Positions 15,093 through 24,729 of a stretch of DNA of 32,723 nucleotides are shown here, piece after piece (position 1 is the first letter of the stretch; each line of letters begins with the position of its first letter). The DNA lies in NCBI GenBank assembly GCA_003170915.1, contig PMYB01000120.1, positions 12,429 through 45,151 on the forward strand, in the 5' to 3' direction. Under the pieces are notes generated by a model, which was not told where the DNA came from, ran no database searches, and saw nothing but the letters and a program-made list of their open reading frames with translations. This DNA is from Bryobacterales bacterium (GTDB lineage: Bacteria > Acidobacteriota > Terriglobia > Bryobacterales > Bryobacteraceae). Both the position numbers and the translations under genes were made by a program.

Positions 15093-18000
15093 TCAGAAAC
15101 TCAGGCGCGCTCCCACCTGCAACTGGCGCGCGGTGGAGGCGGTGCCGGTGATCACGCTGTAGTTCCCATAGCTCTTGACGGAGCCATCGGAGTTCAACGT
15201 GGGTGCGGCAAAGGTGGCGTTCGGATTGGAGAACGTCGGCGTATTGGTCAGGTTGAAGGCTTCGCCGCGGAGTTGGAACTTGATCCTTCCTTCTTTGAAG
15301 CTGAAGGTGCGGGAAATGTTCTCGTCCATGTTGAACAAGCCCGGGCCGCGCAGGAGGTCCCTGCCGCTGGTCCCGAGCGTTCCGACAGCCGGGTTGGTGA
15401 AGGCGGTCCCATCGAAATATGGGGTGTTGGCGTCGTGGCCGCCCAGAATCTTGACTACCGGATTGATCTGCGTCGCCGTCTGCCCTTGGCCTCCGGCATT
15501 TGCGGAGTTGTTGGAGCCAAGGGTGAACGGCAGGCCGCTAAACCGGCTGAGGCTGCCGCTGATCTGGAACCCGCCGACGATCTGGGCAATCACACCCTGG
15601 TTGAGAAACTTGTGCCCTTTGCCGAACGGAAACTGGTAGACGTGATAGAGCTGGAAAGTGTGTGGGCGGTCGAAACCCGCCAACTGCTTGTTCAGGGTAT
15701 ACGACACCGGGTAGGCGCGGAACAAGCTGCCGTCGCCGTTGTCGCCGTTGTAATTATTAATCGCCTTGGCCCATGTGTAGGCAACGCCAATGATCGACCC
15801 GCCAAAGCGCTTCTTCAGATCGGTGTGCAGACCGTGGTACGTCATGTCGCCGAACGGCTCTACGAAGTTGAAGTCGCTGGTGTTGTATGGATAAAGCTGG
15901 CGGCCGGCATTACCCGTATTGGGGGCCGATCCGTTGATATTGACGTTCATCATCTGGTGCACGGCGTGCGTGCCTGTGTACCCTACCTCCGCCGTAAGCG
16001 TCGGGGAGAACTCGCGCTGGAAGAAGGCGTTCCAGCTCTGAATGTATCCGCGGTTCATATACTGGGGGAACGAGGGGCCCAGCGCGGTGGACGCCAGGTA
16101 CGTCGTGGGGGACGCAGTGGTGGATGGCGTGATCTTGCCCGCCGCAATATCCGGGGGCGTCGGCGTCGGGAGGCCGGTGCGCAGCGAGGGTTGGGCAACC
16201 CCCGGCATGGAGACGAACTGGTACGTAGCCGGTTGGTTGTAATCCTGGTTGACCACCGAAGGGTAAGAGTTGCGCTGGTTGCGCATATTGTCCGGATCGA
16301 CCGTAATTCCGTAACCCGCGCGAACCACCGTCCTGGCATCCAAACGGTAGGCCAGGCCCAGGCGCGGAGCGAAGTTCTTTTTGTTGGCGCTGGCCCCGGT
16401 GTCCCACGGCACACCACCCTCCCCGCCAATCAGGACGGTGTCGGTGGCCAGGTCGTACCGCACCGCGCCGTACCAGTTGTGCGCGAAGATCGGGTAGTAT
16501 TCCCAACGCAGGCCATAGTTCACGGTCAGGTTGCGGGTCACCTGCCACTGATCGCGCGCGTACAGGCCCCAAGTCGAAAAACGCAGCGAGTTGGGGTTCT
16601 GGAACTGCGTGATCTTGCCCTCATGGCTGGGGTAGCCGAGCAGGAACTGGGCCCAGGAGTTGGCCGGCACGCCGTTGAAATTCACCGCGGGGCCGCCATT
16701 CAACGCCGTCAGGTCGCCGGCGAAGCCGAACGTCCCGCGCGCGGTGCCAAAGGTCCCGCCCTGCGGCTGAAAGTGATTGAGCGCATACTTCTCGTATTCG
16801 AAGCCGAAGCGCAGGTTGTGCGACCCGTGGGTCTTGCCCAGGTTGAACGCCGTGGTGTACTGGTTGTCGCGGAACTGGAACGGGCTGCCGGTATTGGTAT
16901 TGCCGATGTTCGCGACACCCGTCACCTGGAATCCCGGTATGCCGTAGTAGTTCGGGCCGATGCCGTTGGTGCCCGGGATCTTCAACACGTTTAGGCCGTA
17001 AAGCCCGTCGGCCAGATCACCGTCGGCGCCGATGTTCTGCCGCGTGTACCCGACGTTGCCGTCCAACAGCAGGGTAGGCGAAATGGTATAGGTGAAACCC
17101 GCCGCGGTGGTCTGGACCCGGCCGCCCGCATGGATGGGGTTGCCTCCGCCAAACGCGTCGCCTGCCGCCGCGCCCAAAACGAACGGTGCGACGATATTCA
17201 TCGGCGAAAGGCTGTAGCGCCCCCACACCATCAACTTAGCAGTGGGATTGTAGTTGACCTTGAAATCCCAGTTGTTCCGGTTGTACTGCGTGCCGCCATA
17301 AGCGTCGTAATTATTGGTATACGCGCTTGCCCGCGTCAAGGCCGGCAGCAGAGCCGTCAGCGTCGCCGATGCCGGGTCGATCCGGTTGGTGGGAACGATA
17401 TTTCCAGCAAACGGCGTGCGGCCTGTGCCGTTCGCGTTGCCGGTGAGCGGATCGTAGATGGTAACGCCGGTGGCGCTGAAGTCTCCCGTTCGCATGGCCG
17501 CCGTGGGAAGCGTCAGATTCGTGGTGGCGGCGTATAGGCGGCGCTTGGTGCCCTGGAGGTCGGCGAAGAAAAACAATTTGTTCTTACCGTGGACGATCTT
17601 CGGTATCCAGATCGGTCCGCCTATCGCGAATCCGTACTGGTTGAAGATATTCTTGTTCAGCGGGCTGGTGTGGCTGAAGTAGTTCACCGCCGTCATGTCG
17701 TTGTTCTGGTTGTACTCGAACACCGCGCCGTGCAACTGATTCGTCCCCGACTTGATCTGGACGTTCACCGCCGCGCCTCCCGCTGCGCCCTGCTCGGCGT
17801 CGAAAGAGTTGGTGGTGATGTTGACGGTCTCGATGGATTCGGTCGGCGGCACGTAGGCGATATTCACCGGCAGCCACGGGTAGGCGACCACGGCGCCGTC
17901 GATCTTGGTGCTGTTGCTGGTAGAGGAGACGCCGTTCATGAAGAGTGTCTGCGCGCGCTGCGGATTGCCTGCCTCCGAGTTGGCCTCGCGGGCGGCAGGT

Positions 18001-18515
18001 GCGGCGGCGCCGGGGACCAGGTACAGCAGGCTCTGGAAATTCTTGCCTTCGCCGCCGGTATAGGGCAGTTCCACCACTTCCTGAGACGAGATGTCCGCGC
18101 CGACATCCGATTTATCCGTTTGCAGAATAACGGACGAGGCGTTCACTTCAACGATCTCGCTGGCGGTGGCGATTTGCAGCCCCATATCGACGCGCCGGAC
18201 CTCGTTGGCGTTGACTCGGACGTTGTCCGCGACCACCGTCTTGAACGCTCTGGCAGTGAACGTGATCTTGTAAACCCCTGCCGGAAGGTTGCTGAAAAGG
18301 TAGGCGCCGCGCTCATCGGTGACGGCCTGCCGGACGACGCCGGTGTCCGTATTCGACGCTTCCACCTTGGTCCCTACTACGGCGGCGGAACTGGGATCGA
18401 CCACGTTCCCGGTGAGCGATCCATAAAGAACCTGGGCGTTGACAACGCCGCAAGCCGATACCAGTACCAGCAACGCCACGGCGCACCGGATGGCAAACAA
18501 AACTCCGTTTTTCAT
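15093..18515 (-). CDS. Oar-like TonB-dependent outer-membrane receptor with carboxypeptidase-regulatory domain
   Basis: A complete 1140-residue protein with AAAGAGG at good spacing before the ATG and a signal peptide (MKNGVLFAIRCAVALLVLVS). Residues ~30-115 are a carboxypeptidase-regulatory-like/CNA-B-like domain (GSLTGNVVDPSSAAVVGTKV, ERGAYLFSNLPAGVYKITF). A plug-like region follows (~120-260; MNGVSSTSN, IKSGTNQLHGAVFEYNQ), then a long barrel rich in aromatic strands ending in LQVGARLSF, the expected C-terminal Phe. In Acidobacteriota these large receptors import or bind oligosaccharides, similar in role to SusC. It lies 122 bp downstream of the GH67-SGNH gene with its own promoter, so it probably serves xylan-derived oligosaccharides. 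The substrate is inferred from context only. Confidence 0.9.
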   Translation of the reverse strand: MKNGVLFAIRCAVALLVLVSACGVVNAQVLYGSLTGNVVDPSSAAVVGTKVEASNTDTGVVRQAVTDERGAYLFSNLPAGVYKITFTARAFKTVVADNVRVNANEVRRVDMGLQIATASEIVEVNASSVILQTDKSDVGADISSQEVVELPYTGGEGKNFQSLLYLVPGAAAPAAREANSEAGNPQRAQTLFMNGVSSTSNSTKIDGAVVAYPWLPVNIAYVPPTESIETVNITTNSFDAEQGAAGGAAVNVQIKSGTNQLHGAVFEYNQNNDMTAVNYFSHTSPLNKNIFNQYGFAIGGPIWIPKIVHGKNKLFFFADLQGTKRRLYAATTNLTLPTAAMRTGDFSATGVTIYDPLTGNANGTGRTPFAGNIVPTNRIDPASATLTALLPALTRASAYTNNYDAYGGTQYNRNNWDFKVNYNPTAKLMVWGRYSLSPMNIVAPFVLGAAAGDAFGGGNPIHAGGRVQTTAAGFTYTISPTLLLDGNVGYTRQNIGADGDLADGLYGLNVLKIPGTNGIGPNYYGIPGFQVTGVANIGNTNTGSPFQFRDNQYTTAFNLGKTHGSHNLRFGFEYEKYALNHFQPQGGTFGTARGTFGFAGDLTALNGGPAVNFNGVPANSWAQFLLGYPSHEGKITQFQNPNSLRFSTWGLYARDQWQVTRNLTVNYGLRWEYYPIFAHNWYGAVRYDLATDTVLIGGEGGVPWDTGASANKKNFAPRLGLAYRLDARTVVRAGYGITVDPDNMRNQRNSYPSVVNQDYNQPATYQFVSMPGVAQPSLRTGLPTPTPPDIAAGKITPSTTASPTTYLASTALGPSFPQYMNRGYIQSWNAFFQREFSPTLTAEVGYTGTHAVHQMMNVNINGSAPNTGNAGRQLYPYNTSDFNFVEPFGDMTYHGLHTDLKKRFGGSIIGVAYTWAKAINNYNGDNGDGSLFRAYPVSYTLNKQLAGFDRPHTFQLYHVYQFPFGKGHKFLNQGVIAQIVGGFQISGSLSRFSGLPFTLGSNNSANAGGQGQTATQINPVVKILGGHDANTPYFDGTAFTNPAVGTLGTSGRDLLRGPGLFNMDENISRTFSFKEGRIKFQLRGEAFNLTNTPTFSNPNATFAAPTLNSDGSVKSYGNYSVITGTASTARQLQVGARLSF

Positions 18516-18550
18516 TTGCTAACCTCTTTCGGTCGCGAGGATCGACTTCG

Positions 18551-18594
18551 TTTGGACTTCAAACTATATATACACCTTCACCCAAAAAAGTCAA
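18551..18594 (-). promoter_or_regulatory. Sigma-70-type promoter of the TonB receptor gene, with a downstream dyad
   Basis: On the minus strand TTGACT (18594-18589) is followed after 16-18 bases by overlapping TATATA boxes (18572-18565). This is the best full promoter in the window. Just downstream, TTTG-N5-CAAA (18551-18563) forms a short inverted repeat where a repressor could sit. The ATG at 18515 is about 45 bases from the predicted start. Confidence 0.6.
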
Positions 18595-18637
18595 GAGTGT
18601 CTGATTCCGCACTTCCGCGCGAAGGCCGCGTCGTCAT

Positions 18638-21600
18638 CTAGCGCCGGACGCTGGGATCGCCGGTGGGCGGCGGAGCGTGGTCCTCCTTGCCGGGAGGGCC
18701 GAGCAATTCGCTGAAAATGGGCTTCAACGCATCCGCCCAGACCTGGTAGCCCTTGACGGTGGGATGGAGTTTGTCGCCGGCGTTCATCATGCCGTCGAAC
18801 AGCCTGCCGTCCGGATCGGCCAGCCTGTCGTTGAGGTTGAGAAACCGGATCTTTTTACCGTCGGCAAGTTGGGAGAGATGGTTGTTGATCTTATTGATGG
18901 CAGGCATCACTGCGAGGTTGTCGTTGCGAGGGAAGATGCCTGTCAAGACGATGGTGGCGCCGGGGGCCTTTGTCTCCATGATTCGCAATATGGCCTGGAT
19001 GCCCCTGGCGATGTCCGCTACTTTGGCCTCATCGCCACCAGGGGAGACGGTATTGCCGACGTTGTTGGTTCCGGCGAGCAGCACGATGATTTTCGGATTG
19101 ACCCCGTCCAGTTCCCCATGGTTGAGGCGCCAGAGGATGTTTTGAATCGTGTCGGCGCCCCATCCGAAATCGGCCGCATTCCAGCCGAAAAAGTTCCGGT
19201 TCCAATTGGCCAGCAAATCCGGATAATCGGTTGCTCCCCAGCGGCGTGTAATGGAGTCGCCCTCAAAATAGATGTCGATGCGGCCCTTCCGGGCTTTTTC
19301 CAAAAGCTGGGCATGGGCGGCCAGCGAGTTCTGGTCGATTCGGGAAACGGGTTCATCGGCGGCAACCGGCGCCGATAGAATTTCGACGTAATCGAGCGCC
19401 GCGGGATCGCCGCCATCGGGTACGCCTTCGATGCGGATTGCATCCCCCGGGCGCAGAGCCATGCCGGAGATGACGCGCCGGACTGAGGCAGACGCGTCGA
19501 TTTTCCGCGCCGGCAGATGGTCGGCCGCGGCCCATTCATCGACCACCTGGCTGGCCACCAGGACGCGAAAGCGGGCGACGCCGGTGGGCAGGTCGAAATA
19601 CTGGATGTGGAGCGAATACCAGCCGGGCGCGCCGTCGAAACGCAGAGTGGCCGCGCATTGCGCCGTGGCGCACACGACGGCTTTTCCGCCGGAAGCGGCT
19701 TCCCACGGCACGACCTCCCTGACGGTGTAGCCATCGAGCGCCATTGACTCCGCCTCGAAACGGCCCGGGTAGTGGCCCACCCGGCCCTTCGCATCGGGGA
19801 TACCGGAGGCGCGCAGAAACCACATCGTGACAGCGTCGCGCCACACCTGGGCCTGGCCGGCCTGATACTCGAGTTGTGCCAGCACCTCGCCGTACCGCTG
19901 GTCGTCAACCCGCCCTTTGAGCGGCTTCCAGGCGTCCGCGTATCCCGCGACGGCGTCCGCTCCTTCGTAGTGCGAATCGTAAATATACTGGATGACGGTC
20001 TTGCCGGAGTGCAGCTTGTAAGTGTAAGGAACGTGGTGCAGGAACAGCAGCAAATCGTCCGGACAAGTAGCGAGCGATTCGTACAGGCGGGCCACGGCGG
20101 GGTGATACTGCCCGATGAAACCAGTGCCGGTGGCCACCGTGCGATCCATGCCTGCGCCCTTTTCGTCGGCGTTGTGCCACTGTCCCCAACCGTTGCGCTC
20201 GGAGGCTTCCACGGCGACTCCATAATGATCGCCGGTGATATCGGTCAGGGTCTGTAGGCCGAGCGGCCCAGTGTAGTTTTCGTAGGTGCGCCACGAACTG
20301 AGTTGCATGTCGGCGACGGTCTCGACCACTTTGGGATCGTCTCCGAAGGTGAGACGCGTCCATTCCTCGGCGAGGCGCTGGGCGCTCAGATCGGGGTCCC
20401 ACGCCAGCCGGCCGAAGCCGTAGAGATTCGCCATCGAGAGGTGGTTGCCCGCCCAGTCGTCGTCGAGCCCCATGTTGGCAACTCCCACGAAGCCGCCGGC
20501 AGGCCGGTGGAAGACTTTGCCCGCCACCAGCGCCTTGACGGGTGTCGGGGCCGCGGTCGCGTGCATGTCGAAATCGAGCGTCTCCTTCCACATGGGAACC
20601 AGAAAGACCGTGTGCCGGGCCTGTCCCATGTACTCCTGGGTGATCTGCAATTCAACCGCCTGGCTGGTCTTTTCGAGCGCGCCAAACAACGGAGATGCCG
20701 GCTCGCGCACCTGAAAATCGATGGGGCCGTTCTTGATCTGGATGACGACGTTGTCGTCGAACTTGCCGTCGAGCTCCTTGAAGTTGTCGTATGCGGCGCG
20801 GGCGCGATCGTTCTTGGGATTGCGCCAGTCCATGTGGTGGTCGTAGACAAAGCCGCGGTAAAAGAGAAGGCCGCCGTGCGGCTGGAGCGCGCGAGCCACC
20901 ACATTGGCGGCATCCGCGTGTGTTCTTCCGTAAGCCGAAGGGCCCACGCGGCCCTCGGAATCCGCCTTCAATACGAAGCCGCTGAGGTCGGGGATGGCGC
21001 GGTAGAGTCGATCCACGGTGGATTTCCACCACGCGGCCACGCGCGGGTCGAGCGGGTCGAAGGTATCCAAACCGCCGACGGTTTGGGGGCTTCCGAAATC
21101 CACCGAAAGCGCCACCTGGACGCCCCAGGGGCGGAAAGCCGCGGCGATGCGCGCCACCTGCGGGATGAACTCGGAGGCCAGGATGCGCGGGTTGGCGTTG
21201 ACGTTGTCGATGGAGCAGCCATTGATGCCGAGCGACGCCAGCAGGCGAGCGTACTCACCGGCGCGTGTGAGGTCCTCGCGCGCGTGGTTGTCCTCCCAGA
21301 AAATGGAGCGACCGCCATAGCCGCGCTCGATCGAGCCATCCAAATTGTCCCACTGGTTGACCCACCGTACCGGAGCGAAAGGCGCCTGCCTCTCATCCAG
21401 GTCGCCCACCGGATCGCCCAGAGCGATCTTCCGCAGAAGCGCGAACGCGCCGTACAGAACCCCGCGATCATTGGCCGCGGTGACAATCGTGTAGCGGGCG
21501 GCGCCGGCCCGCAGGGTCTTGAGCCAATATCCGTCCGGCTCCAGGTTGGCGGCGGCATCGAACTGCGGAAAGGCCTGTCGAATCGCGCCCAGCGTGCCGA

Positions 21601-21871
21601 GCACGATGGCGGATTCGGTGGGCAAACGGGAATCCACGCGGAGCGTCCTACCGACCATGCCGCGGATGCCGAGAAGCAATTCCCGCCGCGCGCTCTCGAG
21701 GGGAGCGGCGTCGCCTAGCCTCGCGACCACCGCCGGAATGGTCTCGCGGTATTGGCGGACAGGGCCGTCGCTCAGCGCCGCGTATCGCAACCAGGCAGCG
21801 CGGCCGGTTTCGGCGTGAAGACCGGCCGCCGCTAACAGGCCCAGGAGCGTCCAATTCAGGCAGCGTCGCAT
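18638..21871 (-). CDS. GH67 alpha-glucuronidase fused to a C-terminal SGNH/GDSL esterase
   Basis: The start is the ATG at 21871, one base after the upstream gene's stop, because it opens a signal peptide (MRRCLNWTLLGLLAAAGLHA). The product has 1077 residues. Residues ~25-700 are GH67, which cleaves (4-O-methyl)glucuronic acid from xylo-oligosaccharides. LKADSEGRVGP (E306) fits the catalytic acid, and KNGPIDFQ (D385) with ITQEYMG (E413) fit the base pair; the spacing is close to Cellvibrio GlcA67A. Residues ~700-835 are a beta-rich module. Residues ~845-1060 are an SGNH hydrolase: FEGDSITRRWG (S873), FGWGAD, LAGTNNVG (N936) and DKLHP (D1033, H1036). SGNH enzymes of this kind often deacetylate sugars, so one secreted protein may remove both glucuronate and acetyl groups from xylan. 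The two-domain combination is unusual. Confidence 0.9.
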   Translation of the reverse strand: MRRCLNWTLLGLLAAAGLHAETGRAAWLRYAALSDGPVRQYRETIPAVVARLGDAAPLESARRELLLGIRGMVGRTLRVDSRLPTESAIVLGTLGAIRQAFPQFDAAANLEPDGYWLKTLRAGAARYTIVTAANDRGVLYGAFALLRKIALGDPVGDLDERQAPFAPVRWVNQWDNLDGSIERGYGGRSIFWEDNHAREDLTRAGEYARLLASLGINGCSIDNVNANPRILASEFIPQVARIAAAFRPWGVQVALSVDFGSPQTVGGLDTFDPLDPRVAAWWKSTVDRLYRAIPDLSGFVLKADSEGRVGPSAYGRTHADAANVVARALQPHGGLLFYRGFVYDHHMDWRNPKNDRARAAYDNFKELDGKFDDNVVIQIKNGPIDFQVREPASPLFGALEKTSQAVELQITQEYMGQARHTVFLVPMWKETLDFDMHATAAPTPVKALVAGKVFHRPAGGFVGVANMGLDDDWAGNHLSMANLYGFGRLAWDPDLSAQRLAEEWTRLTFGDDPKVVETVADMQLSSWRTYENYTGPLGLQTLTDITGDHYGVAVEASERNGWGQWHNADEKGAGMDRTVATGTGFIGQYHPAVARLYESLATCPDDLLLFLHHVPYTYKLHSGKTVIQYIYDSHYEGADAVAGYADAWKPLKGRVDDQRYGEVLAQLEYQAGQAQVWRDAVTMWFLRASGIPDAKGRVGHYPGRFEAESMALDGYTVREVVPWEAASGGKAVVCATAQCAATLRFDGAPGWYSLHIQYFDLPTGVARFRVLVASQVVDEWAAADHLPARKIDASASVRRVISGMALRPGDAIRIEGVPDGGDPAALDYVEILSAPVAADEPVSRIDQNSLAAHAQLLEKARKGRIDIYFEGDSITRRWGATDYPDLLANWNRNFFGWNAADFGWGADTIQNILWRLNHGELDGVNPKIIVLLAGTNNVGNTVSPGGDEAKVADIARGIQAILRIMETKAPGATIVLTGIFPRNDNLAVMPAINKINNHLSQLADGKKIRFLNLNDRLADPDGRLFDGMMNAGDKLHPTVKGYQVWADALKPIFSELLGPPGKEDHAPPPTGDPSVRR

Positions 21872-21872
21872 G

Positions 21873-23129
<1,257 letters not shown>

Positions 23130-23218
23130 AATACAACAATTGCCCAGCGGGACCGCCCATTGACACCTGCCTCGGAAACAGGAACACTGGTACATAGTTC
23201 GATCCGCGAACGAACTCC
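23130..23218. promoter_or_regulatory. Divergent control region between glucarate dehydratase-like and UroD-like genes
   Basis: This ~90-bp spacer must hold both promoters. On the plus strand TTGACA (23159-23164) is a consensus -35, but the hexamer 17 bases on (AACACT) is a poor -10. A CCTG-N9-CAGG dyad lies immediately after the TTGACA and could be an operator shared by both genes. On the minus strand TATTAT overlaps the ATG at 23129, which would favour the 23117 start if used. Confidence 0.3.
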
Positions 23219-24262
23219 ATGCGCCCCGAACAATGGCAGTGCTTCAAAAGGGCAGCCAAGCGCGCCGAGCCCATAGGGCACCCCGCCACGACACCCGTCG
23301 CGCTGATCGTTGACAGTCCGTGGATTCCCGGATATGTCGGGGTGAGCCACCTGGACTATTATTTGGACCCGGAACTCTGGTTCCAGGCAAATTTGCGGAT
23401 CATACGCGAATTCCCCGATATCATCCTGATCCCTTCCTGGTGGGTGGAATACGGAATGGCGATCGAACCATCGGCGTTCGGCAACCGGATCCACTTTTGG
23501 CAAGATCAGCCGCCTGGACAGTCGGCGATGCTGAAGCGCCTCGAAGATGTGGACACCATGCCGGCGGTCAACCCGCAGACCGATGGGCTGATGCCTCTTG
23601 CGCTGCACCTCTACCGCATGCACCGGCCCCGCATTCTCGATGCGGGCTACACCATTCCGATGGTAGCCGCCCGCGGCCCGCTATGCCTGGCCGCATTCCT
23701 GCGGGGCGTTTCCGAATTCATGATCGATACCGTCGAGAACCCCGAAGCGGTGCACAAGCTTCTCGCCCTGACCACCCGGACTGCGATCGACTGGTTGAAG
23801 GCGCAAGCCGAGGCGATCGGAGACACAGTCGAAGGCATTCTGGTCCTCGATGACATCGTAGGTTTCCTTTCCGCCAACGCTTACCGCGAATTCGCACATC
23901 CTTATCTCAAGCAGATCTGCGACGCATTCCCGGCCGATTGGGTCAAGGTCTATCACAACGACGCCAACATCCGGCCGTTCCTGGCTGAGTTACCCGACAC
24001 CGGATTCGACGTTCTGAACTGGAGCCACAAAATCGACATTTCGCAGGCACGGGAGAAGACCGACGGACGCCTCTGCCTGATGGGGAACGTGCCGCCGCTG
24101 GAGATTGGGGTTCGTGGCACGCCGGAAATGGTAAGAAAAACCGCGGGAGAAATCCTGGCGAAAAACAACGGCGCAGGCCTCATTCTCTCGGTTGGGGGCG
24201 GAGTCAGTCCGGGGATGCCGAAAGAGAACATCATGGCTCTCGTGGAAGCGGCGGGGGACTGA
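23219..24262 (+). CDS. Uroporphyrinogen decarboxylase/MtaA-family protein with altered metal-site residues
   Basis: A 347-residue TIM-barrel protein of the UroD superfamily, which includes haem-pathway decarboxylases and corrinoid-dependent methyltransferases (MtaA/MtbA). Family landmarks are [68 protein letters not shown] and [13 protein letters not shown]. It is not HemE: the N-terminal arginine motif for porphyrin binding is absent, and the context is sugar catabolism. MtaA-type enzymes bind zinc through H-x-C and a late Cys in a C-G-x-P-like motif; here these positions read H246-N-D248 and G326-G-G. It may use another metal set or have a different role. It is divergent from the glucuronate genes. 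A methyl-transfer role is conjecture. Confidence 0.8.
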   Translation: MRPEQWQCFKRAAKRAEPIGHPATTPVALIVDSPWIPGYVGVSHLDYYLDPELWFQANLRIIREFPDIILIPSWWVEYGMAIEPSAFGNRIHFWQDQPPGQSAMLKRLEDVDTMPAVNPQTDGLMPLALHLYRMHRPRILDAGYTIPMVAARGPLCLAAFLRGVSEFMIDTVENPEAVHKLLALTTRTAIDWLKAQAEAIGDTVEGILVLDDIVGFLSANAYREFAHPYLKQICDAFPADWVKVYHNDANIRPFLAELPDTGFDVLNWSHKIDISQAREKTDGRLCLMGNVPPLEIGVRGTPEMVRKTAGEILAKNNGAGLILSVGGGVSPGMPKENIMALVEAAGD

Positions 24263-24333
24263 CACCCGCGTCCCTTGGTTGAGGCCGCTTTTCATTGCCA
24301 GCGTGGCGGCGGATAATGAAGTTGAGGTCTATC

Positions 24334-24558
24334 ATGTCTCTCGAACAGGCGATCCTGGAAGCTGTCCGGACCTTGCCGGCTGAGAAACAGCAGGAAGTTC
24401 TGAACCACGCCGCCAGGCTCCGTGACGAAGCAGGCAGCAAGATCCCCTTCAAGAGTGTCAAAGGCCTGTGGGCAGACCTCGGTATTTCGCTGTCCGCGGA
24501 GGAGATCGAAGAGAATCGCCGGGACATGTGGCGGAACTTCCCCACGGAAGACATCTGA
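24334..24558 (+). CDS. VapB-like antitoxin (DUF2281-type)
   Basis: A 74-residue protein starting at the ATG at 24334, preceded by TTGAGG; upstream in-frame codons lack support. LPAEKQQEVLNHAARLRDEA, KSVKGLWADLGISLSAEEIE and NRRDMWRNFPTEDI are typical of small DUF2281-type antitoxins paired with PIN-domain toxins. The helical N-terminus and acidic tail fit toxin binding. Its stop overlaps the toxin ATG (TGATG), the classic translationally coupled arrangement. The partner toxin is gutted, so this is now an orphan antitoxin that could only act on toxins made elsewhere. Confidence 0.8.
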   Translation: MSLEQAILEAVRTLPAEKQQEVLNHAARLRDEAGSKIPFKSVKGLWADLGISLSAEEIEENRRDMWRNFPTEDI

Positions 24559-24642
24559 TGCCTGCTGTTGTTGTCGATACACACACCGTTGTTTAGTCGT
24601 GACAGGAAGATCCGGGCCTCCCAGGTCCAAACGATCTGGTAG
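24558..24642 (+). pseudogene. VapC (PIN-domain) toxin reduced to its two ends
   Basis: The frame from the ATG at 24558 reads MPAVVVDTHTVV, the first strand of a PIN nuclease with its catalytic Asp, then meets TAG. In a shifted frame the next codons (24599-24642) read RDRKIRASQVQTIW followed by TAG, exactly the C-terminal end expected for this family. Some 100 or more residues between, with the remaining acidic residues of the active site, are absent. Both ends are undamaged, so one clean deletion explains the structure better than gradual decay. It cannot be an active toxin. Confidence 0.75.
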
Positions 24643-24729
24643 CGCACTTAGGCATGATTCTCCGACGAACGGGAGGGCGGGTTAGAATCAGTACTTGGGA
24701 CGGCGCCATGACGGCGCTGGCAAAGTAAC

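Noticed and set aside
14808..16994. Plus-strand open frame of 728 codons opposite the TonB receptor
   Set aside because: No signature and spans several unrelated minus-strand features including the hairpin repeat; the receptor frame is convincing.
20303..21718. Plus-strand open frame (471 codons) opposite GH67
   Set aside because: Mirror-frame artefact; GH67 catalytic motifs are on the minus strand.
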